From: Bacteroidota bacterium | Lineage (GTDB): Bacteria > Bacteroidota > Bacteroidia > Bacteroidales > UBA12481 | NCBI GenBank assembly: GCA_018669475.1 | Contig: JABHCC010000134.1 | Location: 1 to 63,984 of the forward strand | Length of the DNA stretch: 63,984 bases | Direction: 5' to 3' | Shown: piece by piece, positions 1-7,927 of the stretch | How positions within the stretch are numbered: position 1 is the first letter of the stretch | How the letters are laid out: each line of letters begins with the position of its first letter | Made by a program: the position numbers and the translations under genes | Notes under the pieces: model-generated | Databases searched by the model: none | Told to the model about the DNA's origin: nothing | What the model saw: the letters and a program-made list of their open reading frames with translations, nothing else

Positions 1-1449
1 AAATACAATATCTATACTGACGGACTCAGGATAACAACGAGTATTGATTCAACTTTGCAGGAATATGCCAATAGGGCTGTAGCTGTTCATCTGAAGCAGC
101 TGCAGAATGAATTTACTATTCACTGGTCGGGTAGGGATGCCTGGGAAGGAGACCCTGAAATACTGAACTCAGCTATCCGATCATCTGTCCGCTACAAAAG
201 TCTCGTGCAATCCGGCATGAAGCACAGCGAAGCAATAGCTGAGATGAAGAAGTGGCGTGAGACCACAGTGTTTGATTGGGAAACAGGGAAAGGCATATTG
301 AGAAAGATCTCATCTCTCGATTCCATCCAGCAAACTCTCACCACTCTACAGGCTGGTTTTTTTGCCATGGACCCATCTAACGGACATGTGAAGGCCTGGG
401 TTGGCGGACGAAATTTCCAGTTCTTCAAATATGATCATGTGAAATCAGCGCGACAGGTAGGTTCTACTTTCAAGCCCATCCTATACGCCACAGCATTATC
501 CGGAGGAATTGATCCTTGTGAATTTATCTCAAATGAATTAGCAACATACGAAGATTATCAAGATTGGACACCCGAGAATTCAGATGGTGAACATGAAGGA
601 TTCTATTCGCTAAAGGGAGGTCTGGTCAATTCGGTAAATACAATATCAGCAAAGTTAATTGATGAGATTGGTACTCAGCCGGTTATTGATTTAGCCTACC
701 GGATGGGTATTACTTCGAAAATCCCAGGGGTTCCATCGATTTCTCTTGGCACAGCAGATTTATCTCTTTACGAGATGGTAAGTTCATACACCTCATTCGC
801 GAATCTCGGACAGCCAGTACGGCCAGTTGTTATATTGAAAATTGAAGACTGGCAAGGTAATTTATTATGGGAGCGAGAGATGCCTGAGCCAATGGATTCA
901 GTTTTCGATCGTGAAACCGCACAGGCCATGGTTCATCTTATGAGTGGCGTGGTTGAGCGTGGTACCGGTAAATCCCTGCGTACTCTATTTGGCCTTAAGG
1001 CTGATCTGGCAGGCAAAACAGGAACAACCCAGGATAATGCTGATGGCTGGTTCATTGGCTACAATCCCTCTCTGGTAGCAGGTGCCTGGGTTGGGGCAGA
1101 TAATCCGGGTATTCATTTCAGAACCACAACATTAGGGCAAGGATCCCATACAGGTTTACCCATGTTTGCCCGCTTCATGCAAAAAGTAGAACGTGATCCG
1201 GCCTTTAATTCTATTGCTACGATTAAATTTCCTCCCCTACCGGATGATTTATTAGCCAGAATGAGTTGCCCTGATTATTCTCTTGAAGATCCCGACATGA
1301 CGATGCTGGAAAAACTCTTCGATGGATTTATCAAATCAGATACCACGAAAACCCGCCAACTAAAGGATCCGGCAGTTAGAAAACAGCAAGAAGAGAAAAA
1401 GAAAAAGTTCTTCGAAAGACTAAGATCTGTATTCAAGCGAAAGCGATAA
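1..1449 (+). CDS. class A penicillin-binding protein, 3' part (transpeptidase domain)
   Basis: Bifunctional peptidoglycan synthase of the PBP1A type; only the C-terminal part is inside the window. The frame is open from base 1, so the gene starts upstream and its transglycosylase domain is outside. The transpeptidase motifs are all present: the SxxK nucleophile as STFK at nt 463-474, SVN as the second motif near nt 631, and KTG at nt 1015-1023 followed by the usual GTTQDNADGW region. The C-terminal tail is rich in Lys and Arg (KKKKFFERLRSVFKRKR), as is common in Bacteroidota PBP1A. It would act in the periplasm, cross-linking stem peptides. A TTG at nt 55 is sometimes picked as a start but lies inside the conserved domain, so it is not the real one. 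Confidence 0.9.
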   Translation, partial: KYNIYTDGLRITTSIDSTLQEYANRAVAVHLKQLQNEFTIHWSGRDAWEGDPEILNSAIRSSVRYKSLVQSGMKHSEAIAEMKKWRETTVFDWETGKGILRKISSLDSIQQTLTTLQAGFFAMDPSNGHVKAWVGGRNFQFFKYDHVKSARQVGSTFKPILYATALSGGIDPCEFISNELATYEDYQDWTPENSDGEHEGFYSLKGGLVNSVNTISAKLIDEIGTQPVIDLAYRMGITSKIPGVPSISLGTADLSLYEMVSSYTSFANLGQPVRPVVILKIEDWQGNLLWEREMPEPMDSVFDRETAQAMVHLMSGVVERGTGKSLRTLFGLKADLAGKTGTTQDNADGWFIGYNPSLVAGAWVGADNPGIHFRTTTLGQGSHTGLPMFARFMQKVERDPAFNSIATIKFPPLPDDLLARMSCPDYSLEDPDMTMLEKLFDGFIKSDTTKTRQLKDPAVRKQQEEKKKKFFERLRSVFKRKR

Positions 1450-1576
1450 GATTAAGAAAATTGGGTGATACCAGGAGTGGATTTTATTATGAAATGAACA
1501 GGGAACTTAATTTGCAAAAAATGGAAACCCGAAAAATGATGAAGTGATGAGTGATAGCAATAATAGAAATATCATT

Positions 1577-2038
1577 ATGAGACAATTATTATTCGTACTT
1601 ATCTTGATTCTCATTGTAGCTGGTTGCCACAAAGAATCCACACCAGAAACAGGATTGACTGGATCTTGGCGTATCGTTAAGATCGATAGCGTGTTTATGC
1701 AAGGCCCTTGGCGGGAAACCCTACATATTAGGCAAGAATTTTCAGAAACTGGAGAAATCACTTTTAATGAAGACAGTACTGGTTTCTTTAAGAATTCAAT
1801 TCGATATATCACTTGCGGAGAACTAGACTTTACATGGAGTATAGTAACATACGAAACTCCACCAATTTTGGATAGAATACTCGTGGATTTGAGTCTACCA
1901 AATGGAGATCCAGAGCTTTCATTTTATACTCAATCCAACAAGGATTCAATCGAATTCCTATTTGGCGCATATTGTGCAGGAGCATATGGAGGCGATGGTC
2001 CGATGAAATATTACAAATTCTCATTAGTAAGAAAATAA
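1577..2038 (+). CDS. small lipoprotein, lipocalin-like
   Basis: A 153-residue predicted lipoprotein of unknown function. The start at 1577 is chosen because MRQLLFVLILILIVAGC is a clean SPII signal with the lipid-modified Cys at residue 17; the longer frame from 1544 only adds polar residues ahead of it. After the lipobox comes a segment resembling the opening of lipocalin-like domains (TGLTGSWRIVKIDSV), with alternating short strands and two Cys residues that could pair (positions near 'ITCGEL' and 'AYCAGA'). It stands alone downstream of the PBP gene with about 125 bases between them. The lipocalin-like fold is a guess from the GSWR opening and strand pattern; no ligand can be inferred. Confidence 0.7.
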   Translation: MRQLLFVLILILIVAGCHKESTPETGLTGSWRIVKIDSVFMQGPWRETLHIRQEFSETGEITFNEDSTGFFKNSIRYITCGELDFTWSIVTYETPPILDRILVDLSLPNGDPELSFYTQSNKDSIEFLFGAYCAGAYGGDGPMKYYKFSLVRK

Positions 2039-2764
2039 ACAATTCAAGGAATATTTTCTGCAATCATAATTTCATGTTTTCCTTGATTGCTATTAACACA
2101 TATGGAGACGATTGGGGTTGCGTTAGTATTGATCCCAAAGGGAAATAACTAGAAATCTTATTTCATCATAGTAGATAAATGTAGCTGAATACATTAGATC
2201 TGCTGGTACTTAGATAGGTCCACCCAACAATCTCCCGGAGTCTGATGTCTTTGAGAGATTACAAACCTGCTGCAATTAAGAATGTGGCTGCAAAGGCGAT
2301 GATTGCATACAATTCTGGAAAGACAGCAAGTACCATTGTTTTACCAAAAATGTTGTGACCTGCACCGATACCGGCAATACCTGAGGCACAAACACTCCCT
2401 TGTTTAATGCCAGACATAAGTCCAACAAAACCAAGTGCCAGTCCGGCAGCTGTTAAGTAAATCACCTTAGTACATGTTAAGATATTAGATTGAATCGTCT
2501 TTTTATCAAATATTTTGGTATAGTGGTACTGACACTGATAAGTATCTCTATCTTGCATAAGGTGAAAAGCGGAACAAATATTAATTCAATGTCTTTTGGG
2601 CATGCCCTCGTAAGAATACTTTTTTAATAATAGCTTAGTAATACATCTTCCAGAAAAATATCAGACACAAGAAAACAGGCTATGTGATTATGCATGGGTT
2701 TTTCAAATAAATTTTCTTGAGCGTGCCCGATCTCTCATAGCTCCACAAACCATATAAAATAAAG
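2039..2764. other. gene-poor stretch
   Basis: About 725 bases with no intact gene. It holds the subunit K remnant at 2259-2459. The remainder is AT-rich and has stops in all frames. I see no convincing hairpin terminator, promoter or repeat. It may be the scar of a rearrangement, since a gene fragment sits inside it. Confidence 0.5.
2259..2459 (-). pseudogene. fragment of V-type ATPase proteolipid subunit K
   Basis: The last 65 or so codons of this minus-strand frame match the second membrane hairpin of V/A-type ATPase subunit K: two hydrophobic helices, the polar loop IKQGSVCASGIAGIGAGHN, and the ion-binding glutamate in VFPELYAIIAF. The first hairpin (about 70-80 residues) is absent. The 34 residues upstream in the same frame do not look like a proteolipid, and no other frame to 2760 does either. 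A full-length subunit would need two hairpins, and no other ATPase subunit lies nearby, so this is best read as a decayed or transposed gene fragment. The open frame ends in a normal stop at 2259. An intact copy probably sits in an ATPase operon elsewhere; that is inference. Confidence 0.65.
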
Positions 2765-3973
2765 ATGAAACCTGTATCCATACCCTATTTCACCATCACA
2801 TGCATTCTAATACTGCTATTTTCCTGCTCTATTCAGAAGCCACTTGATTTCGATAAAGGATCTTCAATATATGAAAACGGATATGTTGATCAGCCCTATG
2901 TGGTAATTCTTCAAGATGGCAGTTGGTTATGCACATTTACCACTTCTGCAAAAATCGAAGGAAGTTCAGGGCAGCATATTGTGTCAATGACAAGTAGGGA
3001 TAAAGGAAAATCTTGGATAAATCCAATAGAAATCGAGTCCCCAACAGGACCGACTGCTTCTTGGGCCATGCCCTATATTACACCTTATGGGCGGGTCTAT
3101 GTTTTCTATTCATTCAATGGGGGCAATGTTAAAACTCTGAATGGCAATTCAATACGAAATGATATGCTGGGTTGGTACTGCTATAAATTTAGTGATGATA
3201 ATGGTTTGACTTGGTCTGATCGCTATAGAATTCCCATGAGGAAGACAAATGCCGACTTAAAGAATGATTGGAATGGAGATGTGCAGATTTTTTGGGGAAT
3301 CGGTAAACCGATTGATCATGGCAACTACATGACATTAGGATTTACAAAACTTGGGAAATACATGCTTGACCTCGGAGAAGGTTGGTTTTTCCAATCCGAT
3401 AATATCCAGACAGAAAGGAATCCAGATAATATTAACTGGGTTTTACTACCGGATGGAATGGATGGAGTCAGACATCCAGCTTATGGATCTGTGCAGGAAG
3501 AATTCAATTTGGTCTCCATTACCGAAGATACACTTTACTCAGTTTATAGAACAGATCTTGGATTTATTGCTGAATCAAGCTCATACAATCGCGGAAAATC
3601 CTGGACTTTGCCAGACTCAGCTCATTACCTGAGCGGTAATCCCCTGCTTAATCCCAGAGCATGTCCAAGAATATGGAAAATTGATGATAACAAATACTTA
3701 ATCTGGTACCACAATCATGGAGGTACAGGTTTTGCAGATCGTAACCCTGGATGGATCGCAGGAGGCAGGTGGATCGATGGAGAGATGAAATGGTCCCAGC
3801 CGATCCCAATAATTTATCGCCAGGATAAATCTTACGAAAGAGGCAGACTTTCCTATCCAGACTTAGTTAAACAGGATGGGAAATTCTGGATAACAGTTAC
3901 CAATAAAGAACAAGGAATAGTTATTAAGTTGCCGAAGAGAAAAATATACCGCCAGGCCTTCAAATCGTTTTAA
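2765..3973 (+). CDS. sialidase-superfamily (BNR repeat) lipoprotein
   Basis: A 402-residue predicted lipoprotein with a six-bladed sialidase-type beta-propeller. The lipobox is LLFSC with Cys near residue 21. At least three Asp-box (S-x-D/N-x-G-x-x-W) motifs are visible: SRDKGKSW, SDDNGLTW and SYNRGKSW. The spacing and length fit the catalytic-domain family of exo-sialidase-like proteins. I cannot confirm the Arg triad of true sialidases, so the substrate is open; related lipoproteins in Bacteroidota act on host or plant glycans or are uncharacterised. It is monocistronic, with long spacers on both sides, and probably faces outward from the outer membrane or sits in the periplasm. Confidence 0.75.
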   Translation: MKPVSIPYFTITCILILLFSCSIQKPLDFDKGSSIYENGYVDQPYVVILQDGSWLCTFTTSAKIEGSSGQHIVSMTSRDKGKSWINPIEIESPTGPTASWAMPYITPYGRVYVFYSFNGGNVKTLNGNSIRNDMLGWYCYKFSDDNGLTWSDRYRIPMRKTNADLKNDWNGDVQIFWGIGKPIDHGNYMTLGFTKLGKYMLDLGEGWFFQSDNIQTERNPDNINWVLLPDGMDGVRHPAYGSVQEEFNLVSITEDTLYSVYRTDLGFIAESSSYNRGKSWTLPDSAHYLSGNPLLNPRACPRIWKIDDNKYLIWYHNHGGTGFADRNPGWIAGGRWIDGEMKWSQPIPIIYRQDKSYERGRLSYPDLVKQDGKFWITVTNKEQGIVIKLPKRKIYRQAFKSF

Positions 3974-4380
3974 TTGGCTGCATTCCAACAACACAATAAT
4001 CTAAATATGGCTGATTTGCTTGTTCATGAAAACAAGTCGGATCTGAAAAAGATAGGTTTTAGTTATCGTCATCTGGGGGAGCTTTCAATTCATTCTTATA
4101 ACATAATAGGTTGATGAAATGCCTCAATGTGAAGATTGTTACTTGAGACAGAGCTAGTTCATATTCTTCTGCAATTAGTGAAGTCTGTCTTAATGCGGTT
4201 TAAGTCGCTGATCACTTCCAATTATAAGTGAATCATTCTGAAGCATTATAATCAAGATAATACGAGAATAGCAATACTTGAATTAGTAAAGTGAGATATT
4301 TTGCAAAAGTTTTTAAGAAAGCCAGAAATGGTTTAAGAAAATAACCATAAGGGTTAGTAAAGGAGACATGGAAGAAATAT

Positions 4381-4403
4381 GCTGCTAGCTGCGCTACACC
4401 CCG
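4381..4403 (-). other. tRNA 5'-end-like fragment
   Basis: Read on the minus strand this begins CGGGGTGTAGCGCAG, which matches the acceptor strand, the TA at positions 8-9 and the first D-stem strand of tRNAs such as tRNA-Pro. After about 23 bases the match stops: no matching D-stem partner, anticodon arm or T-arm follows. It is not a functional tRNA. It may be a relic or chance. Confidence 0.3.
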
Positions 4404-4436
4404 AAGTGGGTGTGGGTGTCTTGTGCAAGAAGGATT

Positions 4437-4444
4437 TATCTTTG
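4437..4444 (+). promoter_or_regulatory. candidate -7 box TATCTTTG for the acetyltransferase
   Basis: TATCTTTG fits the Bacteroidota -7 consensus TAnnTTTG and lies 19 bases before the chosen ATG at 4464. The -33 TTG is weak. A transcript starting here would begin after the longer frame's start at 4410, which supports the shorter protein. Confidence 0.45.
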
Positions 4445-4463
4445 CATATATATGGATGCTCTT

Positions 4464-5006
4464 ATGGAAATTAATATAATAAATGGCCGGTTTATTATCC
4501 GGCAGGTGAAGCCCGGTGATAATGCGGCTCTGAAAGAGATTATTGTTAATAGCTTGCTTGAATTTGGAGCTTCTGGTGATGGATTTGCCTGTAATGATTC
4601 TGAAACTCAGAGTATGTACGAGGCTTATCAATCGCCCGGACGAATCTATTTTACTTTGTTGTACGCTTGTTCTGAAGAATGCAGTTCATGTGATAATTGC
4701 AAAATTGTTGGAGGTGCCGGAGTGGCTCCCCTGCCTGATGAAGAGAGTACTTGTGAGTTTGTAAAGATGTATTACCTGCCCGAAATGAGAGGACTGGGCC
4801 TGGGGAAAATAATGCTTGAATTATGTATTGAGGAGGCAAAAAAACTGGGCTATAAAAAGATGTATCTCGAGACTTTAACAAATATGCATGCAGCTAGAGG
4901 TTTGTATGAGAAATTCGGGTTCAAACAGATCGAATCTCCGAAAGGATGCACAGGTCATGATGGTTGTGATGCATTTTATATGAGGTCGTTAGTCGCTAGT
5001 CGTTAG
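4464..5006 (+). CDS. GNAT-family N-acetyltransferase
   Basis: A roughly 180-residue acetyl-CoA-dependent N-acetyltransferase. The acetyl-CoA binding motif A is clear: MYYLPEMRGLGLGKIMLE, with the R-G-x-G-x-G/A loop, followed by the helix and the YLETLTNMHAARGLYEKFGF segment typical of motif B. The start at 4464 (MEINIINGRFIIRQVKP) is preferred over 4410 because the fold begins there and a -7 box lies between the two. Unusual for the family is a cysteine-rich loop (CSEECSSCDNC) ahead of the strand that leads to motif A, plus two Cys near the C-terminus; a metal site is possible but unproven. The stop codon lies inside the heptanucleotide repeat at 4989-5016. The acceptor substrate is unknown. 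Confidence 0.85.
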   Translation: MEINIINGRFIIRQVKPGDNAALKEIIVNSLLEFGASGDGFACNDSETQSMYEAYQSPGRIYFTLLYACSEECSSCDNCKIVGGAGVAPLPDEESTCEFVKMYYLPEMRGLGLGKIMLELCIEEAKKLGYKKMYLETLTNMHAARGLYEKFGFKQIESPKGCTGHDGCDAFYMRSLVASR

Positions 5007-5016
5007 TCCTTGGTCT
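4989..5016. repeat. 7-nt tandem repeat (TTRGTCN family), 4 units
   Basis: Four tandem copies of a degenerate heptamer: TTAGTCG, CTAGTCG, TTAGTCC, TTGGTCT, with a weaker fifth unit (GAGGTCG) just before. It is the whole spacer between two convergent genes. The acetyltransferase stop (TAG, 5004-5006) and the histidine kinase stop (minus TAG, 5015-5017) both use repeat bases. Confidence 0.85.
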
Positions 5017-6334
5017 ATAGTTCGATTGTGAAGGTACTGCCTTTTTCTTGTTTGGATTGGACTGTTAGTTCTCCTCCGTGTTTTCTTATGATTTGCTTTG
5101 AGAGGCTTAATCCTACTCCTGTTCCTGTGGGTTTTGTGGTGAAGAAGGGGATGAATATTTCTTCGAGCTGGTCGCTTGGAATACCGGGACCATTGTCAAT
5201 AATGCGTATAGTTATTGTGCCCTTATTTTGCTCAAGTTTTATAGATAGTTCAGGAGATGCCTGGCTTTGTAGTGCCTCGTATGCATTGCGAAGCAGGTTA
5301 ATCAATACCTGAGTGAGCTGGTTGGGATCAGCATTACAATAAATTGAGGCATCTCCTGATACCTGTTTGAATTTTACATCCTTGAAATTTGGCTGATCAC
5401 TTAAGAGGATTCTTACACGGTCGATTAGTTCAGAAATATTGATTCTGGACTTTTCAGGATCAGGTAAATGGGTGAGCTGACGATATGAATCTACAAATTT
5501 GGTCAAATGGCGACTCCTGTCGAGAATAATATTCAAACCTTCTTTTACCGTGTCATTTTTTGATGTGGAAATAAGTGATTCTGTGATGGCTGCTATCGGA
5601 GCCATGGAATTTCGAATCTCATGAGCCTGCACACGGATAAGACGAATCCAGGAATCTAACTCTTTCTCATCCAGTTCAGTTCTTATATCTTGAAGTATTA
5701 CCAATAACAGGGCTTCATCTCTGACAGTAAGCCTTTGGGTAATAATTGAAATATCTTTTGATCCTTTTGTGTCAGACTTTGACAAAACTATTCGTTCTTT
5801 CGGTTGCTTGTTTTTCAGATGATTGAACAAACGTATATCTATACGTTCAATATGATCGAGATGGCTTAGAACAGAACAGTTGAGAATACGATGTGCGGCC
5901 TGATTTGCAAGCTTGATGAAGCCTTGTGAATCGATAGTCATAATTCCGCTTGATACACGTTCTAACAAAACCTGGTAGTATCTTTCCTGAGTCACCAGGT
6001 CACGCTTCAGATCCCTTACTAATACATTGATACGCTCCATCTCGGCATGGATGTCACGAATTGACTGATTTTCAGAGTTGAAAGTAAAAACAAAACCATG
6101 ATCAGAATTGCGAACCGAACGAAAAAACTGAGCTATCTGACGATTCAAGATATTTTGAACTGACAATATCCAGATAATCTGCAAAATCAGAGTAAGAAAA
6201 ACCAACAAGGGCCAATAGAATACAAAACCATTAAACAATAAGTACGAAAATAAAATCGTAGTTATAACTAAAAAAACAAGACGAAATATGAGGTTATATT
6301 TTTTCATGAAAAGATGTCCTTGGTCATTGGTCAT
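5015..6334 (-). CDS. sensor histidine kinase, NtrB/AtoS-like
   Basis: Membrane sensor kinase, partner of the adjacent sigma-54 response regulator. From the N-terminus: two close membrane helices (about residues 15-58), a short linker with coiled-coil character, a PAS-like domain (about 115-220), and the HisKA and HATPase_c modules. The phosphoacceptor is His238 in VQAHEIRNSMAP; the N box (LINLLRNAYEAL), G1 (DNGPGIP), F box (FIPFFTTKPTGTG) and G2 (GVGLSLSKQI) are all intact. The start at 6334 overlaps the regulator's stop as ATGA, and its first five codons come from the heptamer repeat. A second start, MKKYNL at 6307, lies downstream and has AAGGA ten bases ahead, so translation may begin there. 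No extracytoplasmic sensor domain is present, so the signal is probably membrane-borne or cytoplasmic. Confidence 0.9.
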   Translation of the reverse strand: MTNDQGHLFMKKYNLIFRLVFLVITTILFSYLLFNGFVFYWPLLVFLTLILQIIWILSVQNILNRQIAQFFRSVRNSDHGFVFTFNSENQSIRDIHAEMERINVLVRDLKRDLVTQERYYQVLLERVSSGIMTIDSQGFIKLANQAAHRILNCSVLSHLDHIERIDIRLFNHLKNKQPKERIVLSKSDTKGSKDISIITQRLTVRDEALLLVILQDIRTELDEKELDSWIRLIRVQAHEIRNSMAPIAAITESLISTSKNDTVKEGLNIILDRSRHLTKFVDSYRQLTHLPDPEKSRINISELIDRVRILLSDQPNFKDVKFKQVSGDASIYCNADPNQLTQVLINLLRNAYEALQSQASPELSIKLEQNKGTITIRIIDNGPGIPSDQLEEIFIPFFTTKPTGTGVGLSLSKQIIRKHGGELTVQSKQEKGSTFTIEL

Positions 6335-6377
6335 TGGTCGTTGGTCCCCGAATCCCGATTCCCGACTCCCGATTCCC
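6320..6377. repeat. fused 7-nt tandem repeats (TTGGTCN x4 and GAWTCCC x4)
   Basis: Four TTGGTCN units (6320-6347) run into four GAWTCCC-like units (6350-6377). On the minus strand this tract encodes the last 14 residues of the response regulator (ESGVGNRDSGTNDQ), its stop, and the overlapping ATG and first codons of the sensor kinase. A copy-number change of one unit would shift frame and alter both. Confidence 0.85.
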
Positions 6378-7728
6378 GCTTTTTATTATAAAGCGTCTGC
6401 CTTGATATCCCCAGTAGTTCTGCTGCAGCCGACATGTTTCCGTTGCAGCGTTCAATTGCCTGAGTAATCATAGTAGCTTCCATTTCTTCAAGAGACAGAT
6501 TTTGTAGGTCTTGCCGGGGCTGCATACCGGATCTGAAAGAGAAATTGTTAGGCCCTAATATTTTCTCGTCGCATAAAATCACTGCTTTTTCTATGCTGTG
6601 CTGTAACTCTCTAACATTCCCCGGCCAATTGTGCTTTAATAGTTTTTCCTCTGCCTCTTTGCTAATTGAGAGCTCGGTTTTCTCATACTTCTTGGAATAG
6701 ATCTTTAAAAAGTGAGAAGCCAGCAGGATAATGTCTCTGCCTCTTTGCCTCAAAGGAGGGATGTCAATTATTATGGTATTGAGTCGGTACAGAAGATCTT
6801 CTCTGAATAATCCTTCTTGTACCATTTTTTCAGGATTCTTATTTGTTGCTGATATTAAACGAATATCAACAGGGATGATTTTGTTGGAACCTAAGCGGGT
6901 AACTTCTCTGTTTTGCAAAGCTGCCAGTAATTTTGCCTGGGCCTCCAGTGGAACATTACCAATTTCATCGAGAAAAAGCGTTCCTCCTGATGCTGCCTCA
7001 AATTTTCCTGCTCTGTCTGTTCGCGCATCAGTAAAAGCTCCTTTACTGTGTCCGAATAATTCACTTTCAAATAATCCGGGAGGTAAGGCTCCCAAATCAA
7101 CACTAAGTAATAGCTCTTTACATCGTTTTGATAAAGCATGAATCTGACGGGCTACCAATTCTTTTCCGGTTCCATTAGCTCCAAGAATCAGAACATTGGC
7201 ATCAGTAATTGCCACTTTTGAGATGAGCTTTCTTACCTCTTTCATTGCAGCTGAGCTTCCGATTAAATCAGGGGCCTCCTTTATCAGGCTGGCTTTAAGA
7301 ATCTCCTCACGTTTCTTCAACCTTAGAATTTCTTTCTTTGATCGAGAAAGCTTGTAGGCTGAATGTACTGTAGCCAGCAATTTGTCATTCGTCCATGGTT
7401 TTACAACGAAATCAACAGCTCCTCTCTTGAGAGTATCGACAGCCAGGTCAACATCTCCATATGCTGTTATTATCACAATACTTGTTTCAGGACATGCATC
7501 CTGAATACGATTCAGCCAGTAGAGCCCTTCTTGTCCACTTTGTTTGCCAGTACTGTAATTCATATCGAGAAGTACAACATCTACGTCCTTTTCAATACAG
7601 AGGGATGGCAAGCGGTCGGGAGAGAGCAATGTGTGGATTGAAGTGAAATCATTCTTCAAAATGAACCGGAGGGAGTCTAAAACCGGACGATTATCATCAA
7701 CTATAACTATTGTTCCTTTCATTCTCAT
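6331..7728 (-). CDS. sigma-54-dependent response regulator, NtrC family
   Basis: Activator of sigma-54 RNA polymerase, 465 residues. An N-terminal receiver domain carries the phospho-Asp at about residue 55 (VVLLDMNYS), with the acidic pair DD11-12 and Lys110. The AAA+ domain has Walker A GANGTGKE (183-190), the sigma-54 contact loop as GAFTDA (230-235; the common form is GAFTGA), and Walker B GGTLFLDEIG (248-257). A Fis-type helix-turn-helix lies near the C-terminus (MSAAAELLGISRQTLYNKKR). The final 14 residues are repeat-encoded and probably not functional. It is divergent from the ABC exporter operon, whose upstream region has candidate enhancer dyads and a GG-N10-GC promoter, so that operon is the likely target. 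The gene overlaps the kinase start by ATGA. Confidence 0.92.
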   Translation of the reverse strand: MRMKGTIVIVDDNRPVLDSLRFILKNDFTSIHTLLSPDRLPSLCIEKDVDVVLLDMNYSTGKQSGQEGLYWLNRIQDACPETSIVIITAYGDVDLAVDTLKRGAVDFVVKPWTNDKLLATVHSAYKLSRSKKEILRLKKREEILKASLIKEAPDLIGSSAAMKEVRKLISKVAITDANVLILGANGTGKELVARQIHALSKRCKELLLSVDLGALPPGLFESELFGHSKGAFTDARTDRAGKFEAASGGTLFLDEIGNVPLEAQAKLLAALQNREVTRLGSNKIIPVDIRLISATNKNPEKMVQEGLFREDLLYRLNTIIIDIPPLRQRGRDIILLASHFLKIYSKKYEKTELSISKEAEEKLLKHNWPGNVRELQHSIEKAVILCDEKILGPNNFSFRSGMQPRQDLQNLSLEEMEATMITQAIERCNGNMSAAAELLGISRQTLYNKKRESGVGNRDSGTNDQ

Positions 7729-7779
7729 TTTTAATAAGACATGATAAAGTTAAGCTACAAAGTGTATAGATTCAAAAAG

Positions 7780-7831
7780 ACTGTCAAATTATTTTACAGT
7801 ATATCGTCAAATTCATTGACTTAGTCAAAAT
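7780..7831 (+). promoter_or_regulatory. candidate enhancer sites for the NtrC-type regulator
   Basis: Two dyads lie here: ACTGT-N11-ACAGT (7780-7800) and TTGAC-TTA-GTCAA (7816-7828). GTCAAAWT also recurs at 7783, 7806 and 7824. The second dyad is about 90 bases before the predicted start of the ABC operon transcript, a usual distance for sigma-54 activators. Assignment to the adjacent regulator is inference. Confidence 0.45.
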
Positions 7832-7883
7832 ATGAAGAGTATATAAATAAATGAAACAGTCAGTGTATTAGGTGTTTGCGGGT

Positions 7884-7901
7884 TTTGGTACCGTATTGGC
7901 A
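7884..7901 (+). promoter_or_regulatory. candidate sigma-54 promoter
   Basis: TTTGGTACCGTATTGGCA has GG at 7887-7888 and GC at 7899-7900 with exactly 10 bases between, the invariant -24/-12 spacing. The flanks fit TGGYAC and TGGCA moderately. It would start a transcript near 7912, ahead of the ATG at 7928. Confidence 0.5.
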
Positions 7902-7927
7902 CTGGTGGATCAAATAAATTCAAGAAT

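Larger units (their letters stand above)
3974..4463. other. long intergenic stretch
   Basis: About 490 bases between the sialidase-like gene and the acetyltransferase. The frames across it are short or shadow frames. Two things can be seen near its right end: a tRNA-like 5' fragment on the minus strand (4381-4403) and a -7 box for the acetyltransferase. The rest holds nothing I can interpret. Confidence 0.5.

Noticed and set aside
2259-2558. A full 99-residue gene
   Set aside because: Only the C-terminal 65 residues look like a protein family; the N-terminal part is not proteolipid-like and the first hairpin is missing.
4233-4631. 132-codon minus-strand frame
   Set aside because: Overlaps the acetyltransferase start and has no domain; its hydrophobic part comes from AT-rich spacer.
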